Shown here one piece after another: positions 10,985-21,784 of a stretch of DNA of 64,000 nucleotides. The stretch spans positions 7,006,001 through 7,070,000 of the forward strand of contig WOAB01000093.1 of the NCBI GenBank assembly GCA_027886185.1. Reading direction: 5' to 3'. Position numbers and translations under genes: made by a program. Numbering within the stretch: position 1 is the stretch's first letter; each line of letters begins with the position of its first letter. Below the pieces are notes generated by a model. That model had not been told where the DNA came from. It ran no database searches and saw only the letters and a program-made list of their open reading frames with translations. Source of the DNA: Rheum nobile (taxonomy: Eukaryota > Streptophyta > Magnoliopsida > Caryophyllales > Polygonaceae).

Positions 10985-11301
10985 ACCCTTAATATAACAA
11001 ATAAGAAAATAACTTTGAATATTATTATATTGCTAGAAAGATTATCTGAATTTCTAATTCTTCTATATCTTCATGCTCACTTGTATGATTAGTATCCTCA
11101 TTGATATTAATTTCCTTATTTAAGTTTTCATTATCTTGCTTAAGATTACCTACACCAAATCCTCTTGAATTTTGTCAAGGTTCTACAGATTTGGAAATTA
11201 ACTTATAGATAACTGATCTTTGTGATACTAAAAATTGGTCATGTAATTTTCTGCTCTTTTTTTCGGCTTTTACAACCAGATAAATGCTTCTTAGGCAACA
11301 T
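10985..11301 (-). pseudogene. hAT-type (TTF/ZMYM1-like) transposase N-terminal remnant
   Basis: On the minus strand a start at 11301 gives MLPKKHLSGCKSRKK. After a one-base shift it continues as DQFLVSQRSVIYKLISKS and then an acidic Asn/Glu-rich tail (INEDTNHTSEHEDIEELE). This is the layout of the N-terminus of plant hAT proteins of the zinc-finger MYM-type 1 kind: a basic start, an ESQRGALDKF-like motif and an acidic linker before the TTF zinc finger. The zinc finger and the catalytic domain are not present. A frameshift and an internal stop make it a fragment. Confidence 0.45.
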
Positions 11302-11925
11302 GTTAACACAGTTATTATGAAAAAAAAAATAGTATCTCGAAAGATGTAAATAAGTAAAATAGCATATGATGAACTCCACTCTACATCAAAGTCCGATTCG
11401 CTTTATGAAATTTCTGCATAAAATATAAAATCAAGAACAAAACTAATTAGAATCTTAAAAAATAAAATATGAAAGACGCTGCAAATAAGTTGGATTGTAG
11501 CATATCTACACAAATTAGATATAATCTTATAGAATTAGCATTATTGCATTTAGTCTATCAATTGGCTAATACCAATTTAGTTATTACACGGTTGTTAGTG
11601 TAATAGTGTTGTGCTTTGCAATCATTTAGTCCTAATCAAGGACTATATATATAGCGTCCTTTTGCTAATTATTATGCATATGCATGTATATTTAAGCTTC
11701 GATATGAATATATTTGCTTGTTTAAGAATTAAACTTTTCAGTAGATAGTTTATATTAGGTATAGTAGTCAATAAAGTAAGGTGAGGTTTAAAATCATGAA
11801 CAAGCAATTCGAAACATATATCAATTTAAAAAGAAAATAATTCTGCTATAAAAGTGTACGTATTTTATTATGTATAATATTGTGCTTGTTTAATAGAGTT
11901 TATACTTGTAGGTATATATACAGTT

Positions 11926-13195
11926 ATGGGTCGTTTGACTTCTAGCAAAAGGAAGCGCATGACAATTGCATGTATTGTAACATTTTATCATATGTTACAC
12001 GTGATGTTGGAGGTTATGGATGAGTTTATGCATTTATGGTTCATTATGAGCCTAAAAGTGAATAAGCCTATAACCTATACATTAGATCATTCCACAAAAG
12101 AAAGGACATATGCAAGGGTTTTAAATCTTAGGGCTATGATGAAGGACAATGATGTGGCATGTTTGGATAATCTTAGGATGGACAGGGCTAATTGCTTTTA
12201 TAGATTATGTGATATACTGAGAGATGTAGGAATACAAGCTTGGAGGAAAGGGTGGATTTGTTTTTGTTTACAATTTCTCACAGTACGAAAAACAGAAGAA
12301 CTCAAATTCATATTAGAAAAGCGGAGAGACAGTATCATCAGATGTCATGGTACGTATTCTTCTAAAACAACGTCAACCAGTGTCAAATAATTGTGAAGAT
12401 GAAAGATGGAAATGGTTTAAGGTATGTTACATCTTTAACTGTTGAAACTTATTCATCAATTTAGTCAGTAATACATGATTTTCGTTTTGTGTAGAATTGG
12501 CTAGGTGTACTTAATGGAACACATACTAAACTTCGGGTCTTGAGAGAAGAGAAAGATGGATATAGAAATAGGAAAAGATATATAAAAACTAATGTTTTGG
12601 CAACATGCACACAAGAATTACAATTTACCTATATATTACCTGGCTGGGAGGGTTCAGCACATGACAATAAAGTACTTTGAGATGCATTGTCTAGGAAATA
12701 TCCCCTCAAAATTCCACAATGTAATTTTTAGACTTTCTAGGTAAAAAGTATATTAAAATATTAACACGTACCATATGATTTGTTACTTATAGGAACATAC
12801 TATCTATGTGATGCTAGCTGGATATATGAATTGTGAAGGGTGTTTAACACCTTTTACAAGGCAGAAATATCATTTGAGTGATTGGAAGAGTGGGCACAAC
12901 CAAGATCAGTTGAAGAGTATTTTAACATGAGATATTCTCAAGCAAGAAATGTTATAGAAAGATGGTTTGGCTTGCTGAAGATACAAAGAAGACTATGAAT
13001 CGAATTATCATGGCATGTTGTTTGTTGCATAACTTTATAAGAACATACATGGATGAAGACCCGCTGGAAAATGTGGTAAATGGTGGGGAGGAGGACATAT
13101 TCCATGTACCGAATATTGGGGTTCTTGAGACAAGCGATGCATGGAATTTATTCAGATCAAATTTAGCCAATGAAATGTACGAGTCATGGTTGCAA
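11926..13195 (+). pseudogene. PIF/Harbinger transposase (ALP1-like) pseudogene
   Basis: The 5' part (11926-12390) is an N-terminal helical region with CLDNLRMDRANCFYRLCDIL, typical of the HTH region before the Harbinger DDE nuclease. The nuclease follows in pieces: NWLGVLNGTHTKLRV (12495-), NRKRYIKTNVLATCTQELQF, YILPGWEGSAHDNKVL, AGYMNCEGCLTPF and ARNVIERWFGLLK (about 12940). The second Asp (HDNKVL) and the Glu (NVIERWFG) are readable, but the first catalytic Asp, normally in LDGTH, is Asn. The C-terminus (IIMACCLLHNFIRTYMDED, then NLANEMYESWL) is in another frame. Stops and shifts abound. No TIR pair was found. Confidence 0.85.
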
Positions 13196-13530
13196 AAGCG
13201 CATATATATTGAATCCAGAGTAAAGCTATTAAGAAACAAATACAACGCAATTGTTGAGATGCTAGCGGTTGGATGGAATGATAAGGAAAAGTATGTGACA
13301 TGCCCCAAGGAGGTTTGAGATGAATGGGTAAAGGTAATGCTATAATTTTTGAATTAAATATCCACTCATAATATATATGTGTTTTTATATACTTTGTGGA
13401 TATAATAATTGACTTGGTTGGTTTTGGTTTTCAATCACGTGACAGAGCCAGAAAAAAATCATTAGGTTTGAGAAATAAACCTTTCCCATTTTATGATGAG
13501 TTGGATCAAATATTGCTTTAGAAGAAAATG
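13196..13530 (+). pseudogene. PIF/Harbinger MYB/SANT-like partner protein, fragment
   Basis: In the same frame as the transposase tail, the sequence turns into IYIESRVKLLRNKYNAIVEML and WNDKEKYVTCPKEV, then a stop and DEWVK before a possible donor at about 13334. After a short gap LRNKPFPFYDELDQI follows (about 13465-13515). This is the signature of the plant MYB/SANT-like ORF1 of PIF/Harbinger elements, which works with the transposase in DNA binding. Transposase C-terminus and the middle of ORF1 are fused, so an internal deletion removed the DNA between them. Confidence 0.6.
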
Positions 13531-13799
13531 ATGGCTTGGATACACAATGAAGTGATAGGGAAAATTCAGTAAGACAATACCATCTAGTAGGATGTCTAAG
13601 AAAGCAAAGATTGCCAAAATGGGTGAAATAAATTTAACCTAGATGGATCCACATAAAAGTGTATAATGCAGGCAATTAAAATAAGACAAAAACACATGTT
13701 GGCACTAAAGAACCAGAATCAGTGAACAATTAAACAGTGTGCTGATTAAAAAAGGGAGAAAGAATTAAGTAATATTTGAAGTTCATAAGCAGGAGAGAA

Positions 13800-14010
13800 T
13801 TCCACTGAGGGTAAAATTGAGGGTACCAAAGAGGAGGCCAGCGGTAGCGGCGGATCTAGGAGCGCGGCCGAGGCTAGACGCGACGAGAGCACCGAGAACA
13901 GTCTGGGAGAGAAAGAAGCCCAACGGTGAGTAAACCGGAGGAAGAGTGCTGAGGAAGAAGTTGGGGGCTCCGATTCCGATCCCGCGGATGCAATGTTGGA
14001 TAAGCCCCCA
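13800..14010 (-). pseudogene. Gene fragment also present at about 57.6 kb
   Basis: On the minus strand this GC-rich block reads STLPPVYSPLGFFLSQ and then TVLGALVASSLGR, PRSAATAGLLFG. A homologous block at 57625-57755 gives the same reading with substitutions (VLGGLVASSFGR, PRSAATTGLLFG). Conservation is best in this frame, which suggests a real, partly hydrophobic ancestral protein that I do not recognise. Upstream on the same strand (14150-14330) is a pyrimidine-rich leader-like stretch with a possible donor. Confidence 0.4.
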
Positions 14011-14789
14011 ACTTCATAATACTACCAATTCAGTCCACGATCGATCGGTTTGTATTTGTATGCCGGAGCAATAACGGAAACATCATCATCACATTCGATC
14101 ATTCATTCATAATATTTAAGCACAAATCAGATTACAGATTAAATTTAGCCAGTACCTGTTCCGTTTGATCGATCGCCTGATACAACGCTAAGGAGACGCA
14201 AAAGATCAGATTTTTTCTTGTGCAAAAAAATAGGATTCTCCTCGGCAGAAGAAGAACAAACCCCATAATATTAGTTGGGCTTCCCAGGGTTTTAAGGATT
14301 TTGCTTTGCTTGCGATAGAGCAAGCCTATACCAAATTGATCCTCATTGGGCTTTCACTTTCCACCCAAACCCTGGCCCAGATTTAGTTAAACTAGAGACG
14401 CCAAAAACGACCCGTCCAAACTGAAACCAAACCAATGCCAAAAAAATGTCAAAATGCAAAACCCGAAACCTGAACAGACCCAACCTAAAATGATCCAAAC
14501 ACGAAATAAAGCTGCAGCGGAATTGGCCCGAACCTGAAATGTCCAGAATATGAAATAGCCCAAATCTGAAATGCCCAATACCAAAATAGACTTAATATAC
14601 GATATTTAGGTTAAATGACTTTTTAAGCCTAGTGAAATTAGACAAATGTCATCTAATAAACTTCTTCTAAACTCATGACCCATGGTGATGTCATCATTAT
14701 ATAATGATGACATTACCATAAGTCAAACAGCTTAACATATTTGACCGTTGACTAGCGAACTTTTTTCCACCAAAAACTATTTTTTGCTG

Positions 14790-15435
14790 ACGTCATATCT
14801 TGATGACAATAACTGTCATCAAAACACAAACTATCATCACAAATACAAATTATCATCAAAACACAAACTGTCATCAAATACAAATTGTAACGCAACTAAC
14901 TGATCACACAAACTGTCATCAAATACAAACGATATCGCAACTAGTTGATGACACATACTATCATTGCAACTAGTTAATGGTCACAAACTGTCATCACAAC
15001 TAGTTGATGACAATTATCGTTTTAACAACAAATCTCGTTTTGATGACAATTCTCGTTAAAATGTCACCACCACTAGTTGGTGGCATTTACGAAGTGTAAT
15101 CTCTACTAGTTAGTGCACGTTCAAAGTGTCATCAAGATAGTAATTAGTGGCGCTTTCAAAGTGTCATCAAGGCTAGTAAGTGGTGACACTTTCAAAGTGT
15201 CATCAAGACTAGTAAGTGGTGACACTTTCATCGAGGCTAGTAAGTGGTGACATTTTCAAAGCGTCACCGAGACTAGTCGATGACACTTTCAAAGCGTCAA
15301 CAAGGCTAGTCAGTGGCGCGTTCAAAGTGTCATCGAGGCTAGTAAGTGGTGACACTTTCAAAATGTTACCGATGCTAGTCGGTGGCGCGTTCGAAGCGTC
15401 ATCGAGGCTAGTTGCTGGCACATTCGACATCTCAT
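14790..15435. repeat. TGTCATCA / GTGTCATCAAG repeat array
   Basis: Short motifs dominate. From 14790 to 15060 the phrase AAACTGTCATCAAA recurs with variations. From 15080 to 15430 a unit of about 36-42 bases recurs imperfectly eight or nine times: TTCAAAGTGTCATCAAGRCT followed by AGTAAGTGGTGACAC. Each unit is partly self-complementary (GTGTCA against TGACAC). The open frames across this array are by-products of the periodicity. Arrays of this kind are typical of transposon subterminal regions. Confidence 0.7.
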
Positions 15436-15832
15436 CCACACCTTTGCAGCAACAAATTATCTCATTAGAGCATCATGTGACAGAAAAACAGACATCACTT
15501 ACAACAATACTTCTTTTGGTAACACTAGTCGTGCAATGTTCTAATGATGCCAAGTCCCTAGACTTTTGCTTCAGGTGCGGATCTCTTCAGTCGTTTTAAT
15601 CCCTGAACAAGAATCAATTACAATTTTCATTGTCATTCACGTGCCCCTTCATGGTATTTTACAAATAACAATCATGGAAATATTATTAAGAAAATAAGAA
15701 CAATGATAAAAAGCTTTTAAGTTAATTGGACAAAATATTTTACAACATGGATAGCAGAAACAAGTAACTTACATGTAAAATCAATTAAGATTGATGAAAT
15801 TAAGAGTTTAAAGATTGGAATCGAGATCACAC

Positions 15833-16011
15833 CATGGTCATGAAGGAGCTCAAGGAGCCTCCGATCAGTTGCACGAACATCACATGACTCAAGCTCCATC
15901 TCAGCATCCCTCCTATCCTGCATAATCTGATCCAAGTCGATCTCTCTCTCATCCTCATATGAGTCATTCAATCCCACAGATTCATAGTTGTCTTCCATCA
16001 TCCGATAATCA
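15833..16011 (-). pseudogene. MCM2: MCM2 N-terminal exon fragment
   Basis: The minus strand encodes MMEDNYESVGLNDSYEDERE, then IDLDQIMQDRRDAEMELES and ATDRRLLELLHDH. This acidic stretch matches the N-terminal region of plant MCM2, a subunit of the replicative helicase. It is bounded by an acceptor (AG at 16013-16012) and a donor (GT at 15832-15831) in the right phase, so a genuine exon was copied with intron edges. The rest of MCM2, including the AAA+ domain, is absent, so it cannot work as a helicase. Its neighbours are pieces of unrelated genes on other strands, which points to capture by a transposon. Confidence 0.7.
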
Positions 16012-16329
16012 CTATTAAAATACAAACACAAGTTAGAGACCACAACTGACTAGTGTTTGCCATCAACACACAAGCAGCCTATAACCACTATCCTAATCCA
16101 AATAAGATACACCAAAAGTCATTGCTTAGTAGACTTCCAGCTTAAATTGGCTTCAGTAGGTACCTACGCAAGTAAGAACACCGCATGATACCACATAATC
16201 AGAGACGGTAGGTTTTCTACCATGAGTTTATAACGAACTAGATTAAACAGTGAGGTAGCTGCTTAGCTATAAAGCTTCAAAAAAATGAGTAATATACTTG
16301 CAAAACTTGCACCAACCAATTGGGAAGCA

Positions 16330-16970
16330 CGAAAACCTCTGGACAGGGGAAGTTTCCGTGTCGGAAACTGGGAAACACCAGGAAGTGGCGGGAAACGCCG
16401 GGAAACGGTCAACGAGTCGGAAACGTTGCGGAAACGCGAAGGAAACGCAGCACTATGTTTTGAGCCAATTTTTTTTTTTTTAAAAAAATTCTTTTAAAAT
16501 TAAAAATCTTTACCCAATTACCCTAATTGCCTCAAATAGATTATTTTTTTAAATTAAAAAAAATTAATTCTTTTAAAATTAAAATTAAAAAATTAATTCT
16601 TTTAAAATTAAAAAATTAATTCTTTTAAAATTAATAATCAATACCCAATTAGTGGATTACTGAGACAATGTTAATTTGTTAAATTTTTAATTAATTTGGT
16701 AGATGAGTTATTGTATTAGACTATTAGTAATTTAATAATACTAGCATTTGCTTATTTTTCTAATGTTTTGTTATAAACCAATTCTATGCCACTTCATTAT
16801 CATTTATGTCTCTCTTATTAATGTCATTGTATTCATCTTTACAAGAGCTTTAAAATGATATATAATTCATATCGACGTTTCCCCGTCGTTTCCATTTTCT
16901 CTAAATTTGGGATTGCCGTTTCCAGGTGTCCTGCCGTTTCCGTTTCCCGTTTCCGTTTCCTGCTACATTG
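16330..16970. mobile_element. GGAAAC-armed inverted-repeat element (MITE-like)
   Basis: The left arm (16345-16445) has GGAAACTGGGAAACACC, GGGAAACGCCGGGAAACGG and similar runs. The right arm (16873-16965) has the complements CGTTTCCCCGTCGTTTCC and GCCGTTTCCGTTTCCCG. Between them is AT-rich filler with AATTAATTCTTTTAAAATT repeated four times (16560-16635). The arms are made of repeated hexamers and do not match base by base. No clear target duplication was found, so the class is open. Confidence 0.5.
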
Positions 16971-17077
16971 CCAACCATTGTGCAATCATCCAAACAAGTG
17001 ATTTACCTTGCTCCAAAGGATTAATTTGTCCTGTTTCTGCACAAAATGCCCTTTGACTTGTGTTGCAATGGTTGCAG

Positions 17078-17580
17078 TCTAGCGGGCTTAGATCACACAC
17101 GGTATCCATGCTCGTAAACGACAGCCCCGAAGTTCTCAATGTAGTCACAGGAATAACTTCTCGCAGGGGTTACAACATCCAGGTCAGTCCATTTTCTCTC
17201 CAAGTCCCGCATAAACATCTAAGAATGACTCTAAACGTTGCGTTTTGGCTGTTTGTAAAAGAGTCTAGCAGTTGGGCAAGCTGAGAATGAGGGTCTTTCT
17301 CGTATCATGATAGTCGTACCAGGAACGGATGAATCAATTGGTAGATTGGTTCATCATCTTCACAAGTTGATAGATCTACATGAGGTGAGTGACACTGCTA
17401 TATAGTATATACTATGTGATTAAAAAACAACAAGAAAAAAGGAGATAATGTAAGTAGAGAATGGGGAAATTGCTTCAGATTCAAGATCTGACCCATGTTC
17501 CATTTGCTGAGCGGGAGTTGATGCTGATCAAGATAGCTGCTGACACTAGAGCAAGAAGAGATGTCCTTGACATTGCAAAC
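17078..17580 (+). pseudogene. Acetolactate synthase regulatory (small) subunit, captured exons
   Basis: Three consecutive exons are readable with GT-AG edges: 17078-17182 (LRSHTVSMLVNDSPEVLNVV, ending RRGYNIQ), 17262-17384 (SLAVGQAENEGLSRIMIVVP, ending KLIDLHE) and 17479 to about 17580 (DLTHVPFAERELMLIKIAA, ending RRDVLDIA). Together they match an ACT domain and the start of the next segment of the plant acetolactate synthase small subunit. That protein binds valine or leucine and regulates the first step of branched-chain amino-acid synthesis in plastids. The N-terminus, transit peptide and remaining C-terminus are missing. After RRDVLDIA the frame runs into unrelated sequence up to 17838. 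It is a fragment. Confidence 0.8.
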
Positions 17581-17834
17581 CACAAACTCAAACTCCTCAA
17601 TTCATCTGATTTCTTCTTCAATCTCCCCAATTTGATCAGATCCCAGTTCCAATCACCTCAAATTATGATGGCTTCACGCGCCAGAAAGCTGCTCCTCGTG
17701 CCAGAACACGACCCAACAATAGCTAGCTTCCCGGTTTCTCACTCTGACATTTCGTCAAACACCTTGTCTCCACTCGTCAAAACCAAGAACAATGAGGATT
17801 ATTATGTCAGCAGCAGCTATGGAGGATTCAACGG

Positions 17835-17951
17835 TTAAAAGTTGAATCCGCCGTTTGATGCTTCCGTGGCGCTCACGATCTCGTCCTCTTTGGCCTTGAA
17901 GCTGGAGAGCGCAGATTTGGAGATGTTGACTTCGCCTCCGGAAGAAGCCAT
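17835..17951 (-). pseudogene. RAB6-interacting-golgin-like (DUF662) N-terminal fragment
   Basis: A start at 17951 gives MASSGGEVNISKSALSSFKA and then KEDEI, followed by 13 residues and a stop at 17835. The first 25 residues resemble the N-terminus of plant coiled-coil proteins annotated as RAB6-interacting golgin or DUF662, where KAKEDEIERKK normally opens a long coiled coil. The match ends at KEDEI, so only the first exon seems to be present. The stop sits in an inverted repeat (GGATTCAAC, spacer, GTTGAATCC) shared with the end of the plus-strand frame at 17838. Confidence 0.4.
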
Positions 17952-17959
17952 GGAGCGAA

Positions 17960-18300
17960 AACGAGGAAAATAACTTGTCGAAATCTAACCCTAGGACCTC
18001 CGGTTAAGCAGAAACAATAGAGCCACAACCTCAAAAGGCAAGGAGGAAGAGAAATAGAGACTCGAGAGACGATATTGTGACCGTCGGTAATAGCGAAGAA
18101 GCAAACAAGCTTGGAGATGAGGGAGCACTTCCAGTCGATGGAGGAGAAATCGATGTCAGGGAAATACGCCGGTCAAAGAGAGCCGCCGGAAATATGCCGG
18201 AGACGGAGGGCGAGGCCGGAGACGAGGTCGAAGATGAGAGTCGGATGACAGATAGAGGAGGTGTGACTGTGAGGTGAGAGAGCGTGTGGGTGTAAGTGAG
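17960..18300. other. GC-richer leader-like sequence, no assignable gene
   Basis: Purine-rich DNA with many GAGA and CGGAGA runs. A 66-codon open frame (18077-18277) is highly charged and has no recognisable domain. It may be the leader and first exon of the captured golgin-like gene read backwards. I would not call it a gene. Confidence 0.3.
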
Positions 18301-18439
18301 TATAGGGGATATTTTACAACAAGTTTATTTTGTGGGGGTGTTAATTAGATTTAGATGGTAAAAAAGGTCAATGTACCTCATTGAGTCCTTAATATAACTC
18401 AAAACTCAAGTTTAAAATTTCCCCCCATCTTGATGTAGT

Positions 18440-18940
18440 GGCTAAATAAAAATGACCAACTTTTCATTTTCAATGTCCACTAGCGTGGTTACTCGGAACA
18501 CAACCCAATACATAGTAAATGAAAATAAAACTTGGACAAAACCCAAACTAACTGAACTTGACTACACCTCGACCTTTGCTAATCTAAACCAACACAAGCC
18601 AATCTAAGGTAAACTGAAACACGACCCAACTCGCGTCAATCCAAACCCAAACATGTCCTGACCCACGTTAGCCCAAAATCGAACACATACCGACCCACAC
18701 TAACCCAAACTTGAACACATATTCTAACCTAAACTCGACACAAACCAACACACGCTACTCCAAACCCAAAAAAGACCGATATAGGTACAAGCCCAATTTG
18801 ACCCAACCTGAACTAAATCGCCTTGAATAAGAGTTCGACCAAAAAGTGTCTGACCTAAAATTGACCGGACCAAACTCGACTCGAACAACCCAAATTCCAC
18901 CACTCATGAAGTTTCGAACCCTAGACAATATTTCTCTTTG
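18440..18940. repeat. Degenerate ACCCAAACTCGAC-type repeat tract
   Basis: The words ACCCAA, AACTCGAC and CCGACCCACACTAACCC recur with spacing of roughly 20-30 bases through this tract, very degenerate. No frames. It is an old minisatellite-like sequence of unknown origin. Confidence 0.45.
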
Positions 18941-19019
18941 TACCCCTTAATTAGCTAAATTCAGCTCGACAATATTTTTCTTTGTACCCCTTTGTTTTGA
19001 CATTTTTCGCAAGTTTCAT

Positions 19020-19363
19020 CTCTTCCACTCAATTTATGCTACATGTTTGAAAATTTTTCATTTCCTTCATTCCTCAGACTTGTATTTGTTAAAATTAAAT
19101 GTATTTTGTTATTTATTCCTTGTATTTCTCACCTCATTGTATATTGTTAATATCCTTAAGAATATCTTGTAGCCTCCTATGAATACTACTAATGATAGAA
19201 TGACACCCTAAGGAGAAATTTCTCATCCTACATGGTATCAACAACCTCACAAAAATAACCACAAAAATGCCCCTCTCTCCCCCTCTCTTCCGCCGTCCAC
19301 TTTGTGAGGCACTAACCCCGACAACATTAGCCAACCCACCGACACTCCCATGCCACCCACCGG
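19020..19363 (+). repeat. Copia-type LTR end and primer-binding region, left half
   Basis: The stretch CTTGTATTTCTCACCTCATT through CCTCCTATGAATACTACTAA and ATCCTACATGGTATCAACAAC has the look of a Ty1/copia LTR U5 end in CA followed by a tRNA-Met primer-binding site (TGGTATCA at about 19230). Coding-like sequence follows until the hAT MITE at 19364. The left LTR boundary is not defined. Confidence 0.5.
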
Positions 19364-19965
19364 TAGACCTGAGCAAACCCGGATTTGGGCGGGGCTTTGA
19401 CCAAAATTCATGACCGGATGACCGGGCCGAATTTGGGCAACCCAAAGAAACGGACTGGGGAGGCTTCCCGTATTTGGGAAGCCCATTGGTCCCATATAAC
19501 CCGCGAGACATGACAAACATATCAAAGATAAAACATAACAAATCCAATCTAATGCACAATGACATTAAAGAAGTTGTCTTTTTGTAACAAATGGTAGACA
19601 TGTTGCCTCTTACAATCATGTCCAACAAAAATTCCATAAACAATTTGTCCAACACTTCGAAGATGCACTTACAAAATCAACCATTCCAACAAAAACGCCA
19701 ATAAAAATATGTCCAACACTTAAAGATGCAATAAAAGTAGACATTCATAAAAACATATTTATTTTATTTATTTTTTAAAATTAATTCGGGCTTCTGGGCG
19801 GATTATCAGTGCTAAATGGGATATTATCAGTGATTAGATCCCGTCCGTTTATATATGCGGGCCAGGCTATCTGTACAAAATGGGCTAAATATAGTAACTA
19901 TATCTGCCCATTTATGCGGATGGGCTAGGCGGGCGAATGGGCCGGCCCGCTGTTGCTCAGGTCTA
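19364..19965. mobile_element. hAT-type MITE (602 bp)
   Basis: Both ends carry the perfect 13-bp inverted repeat TAGACCTGAGCAA. The interior arms are rich in GGGCGGGGC, CCGGGCC and GGGCCGGCCC words and can fold. The flanking 8-mers CCCACCGG and CCAAGTGG agree at five of eight positions, consistent with a decayed 8-bp target duplication. The element has no coding capacity and interrupts copia debris, so it is younger than that. Confidence 0.7.
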
Positions 19966-20260
19966 CCAAGTGGCAATTGGCAGCAATTCATGAACCTAGT
20001 ATAAGCATAATTGGGGGAATAATGGGGGCAGTATTCTCGGCCCCCGTCCTTAACCACATCTGCAGAACCATCAATCATTGTAAGCAGGCTAACACTAATT
20101 CAACTAAGTGGCTACCCAATTTGGCATCAAAATGCTTTATCAATGCAATGGAGCAAACGACGCGGTGCCAACCCACTAACAATGGTTTGTATGTGGATTT
20201 AGGTTCCTCCTCCCACATGGAATCAAACTCAGGTATCCTTCAAATTGTTTTTACACGGAT
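19966..20260 (+). pseudogene. Copia gag tail and protease start, fragment
   Basis: The plus-strand frame reads TKWQLAAIHEPSISIIGG, then GLYVDLGSSSHMESNSG at about 20184-20234. The last phrase resembles the catalytic motif of Ty1/copia proteases (WYVDSGASSHMT), but the key DSGA has become DLGS, so the catalytic Asp is still there while its context is not. Nothing of integrase or RT follows, so it is a short relic of the element whose leader lies at 19020-19363. Confidence 0.5.
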
Positions 20261-20764
20261 TTGCAAGAATACCCTAAATGGGTTTGTCATTTGCAAAAAT
20301 AGAAGCTTGTTTTTTTTTTACATATATAAACCATTTCGTGTATTTTTGCAAAATAATAATTTTTTTTTAATTCCAAAAGTAAATTAAATTAATGAAATTG
20401 GAGAAAAGAAAAGGGAAACAAAAAACCCCAAAATAGAAAAATATCATTTATTAATATTTTCCTCCAAAACCCCAAATTTCCCCCCCTTTTTCCTATAGCT
20501 GTCCCGCTCCTTTCCTTCATTTCTCCCGCCCGCTTCCCTCCCATTTCTCGGTCCTCCATCTCGCCGGCCAGCCGATGAACAGTTGAAACTGAAAGATCCA
20601 AACCCATTCTCCCTCCCTCCCTCTCCCTCCCATTCTACAAGCCCATTCTCCTGACATTACAAAATACAAACGTCCTCTTCCCATGTGACTGTTGAACACG
20701 AATAACTGTTAAACAGGAATGGTGATGGACGATAGATGAAGAATGGTGATTAACTGTGTAACAA

Positions 20765-20905
20765 AAGTGTTGAACCTCAGCAGATGAACCCGAAGAACTG
20801 TTAAACTCAACATATTGATTCACAAGCGGTTAACAGAAGTGTTGAACCTTAACAGATTAACCCAAAGAACTGTTGAACTCAGCAAATTGATTCACAAGCG
20901 GTTTT
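20765..20905. repeat. Two-copy tandem repeat of about 72 bp
   Basis: GTGTTGAACCTCAGCAGATG and the following TGTTAAACTCAACATATTGA with TTCACAAGCGGTT occur at about 20767-20833 and again, with substitutions, at 20839-20903. A third partial ATTCACAAGAGGTTTT lies near 21022. No coding potential. Confidence 0.6.
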
Positions 20906-21784
20906 CCAGGTTAGGGTTTAGGCAAAATAATGTAAAACCAAATATTCAGAAGGGACCAAATGTAAAACCAAAGCTACCCAAGCGACCAGATGAACTGATA
21001 GTTTTCTGAAGTAAACAAATGATTCACAAGAGGTTTTTTTTCCTGCTATAATAGGAAGTTCTTATCGGCCTTAGTAAAATATATGTCATACTTAATAAGA
21101 ATAATGTCATAACTACAACTAAAAAACTTTAGTATGTAATGTCACATTAAACCATATTACATGCTTGCCTATTGCCTAATTTGGGTAGGACGTGTGACAT
21201 CTGGTTGAATAGTTCTACTCAGAAGCTGAATAGTTCATCTCACCAATCTAAATACAAGATGTTTTAATTGGATCTCCTTTTCCCGATGCTCTGCTTCTTT
21301 GACAATTTTACTTTACATAGATATTAATTGCACTTTATCTCACCAATCTACTTTACATATATCTTAATTAGAAAATGCTTCATGTTTGAGTATTTTTAGC
21401 TACATGGTGCCACTCGTACTGCTAGTGATTTCAAAATCGTGACATTTTAAATTTCTATTGTGACATACTATTTATACTATTTTCACAAAGTAATAGTCTA
21501 TGACTGACAAATATGATCGTATTTAGACTGTTTTACTTCACAGAGATCTTACTTTATAGAGTTCTTAATGGCACTTCATCTCACCCATCTCATTGGAGTG
21601 TGTGTGTTGTTTGACTATTATTATGTACATGCTTCCAGTCCTACTCTCTCTTTGTTTCACTTCATCTCACCCATCTCTTTCTACTCTTCATCTCTTTCAT
21701 CTCCTTAGAACAACTCGTGTGGTTGTGTTCTTTGCTTGTGGACTCACAAACTTCTGTTGGATTTTTATTGAGTGCCAAATAGGT
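20906..21784. other. AT-rich upstream region of the helicase pseudogene
   Basis: No gene seen before the helicase start at 21785. CATCTCACCAATCTA-type phrases repeat at 21238, 21338, 21577 and 21667. The 60 bases before the ATG may be the old promoter or leader of the helicase gene, but I see no certain TATA box. Confidence 0.35.

Noticed and set aside
11926..12390. Intact host gene encoding a 154-residue protein
   Set aside because: It continues downstream as Harbinger nuclease motifs with stops, so it is the start of a transposase relic.
15209..15599. Overlapping frames of 76 and 127 codons with SRLVSGDIF-type repeats
   Set aside because: The amino-acid periodicity mirrors the DNA repeat array at 15080-15430; no independent evidence for a gene.
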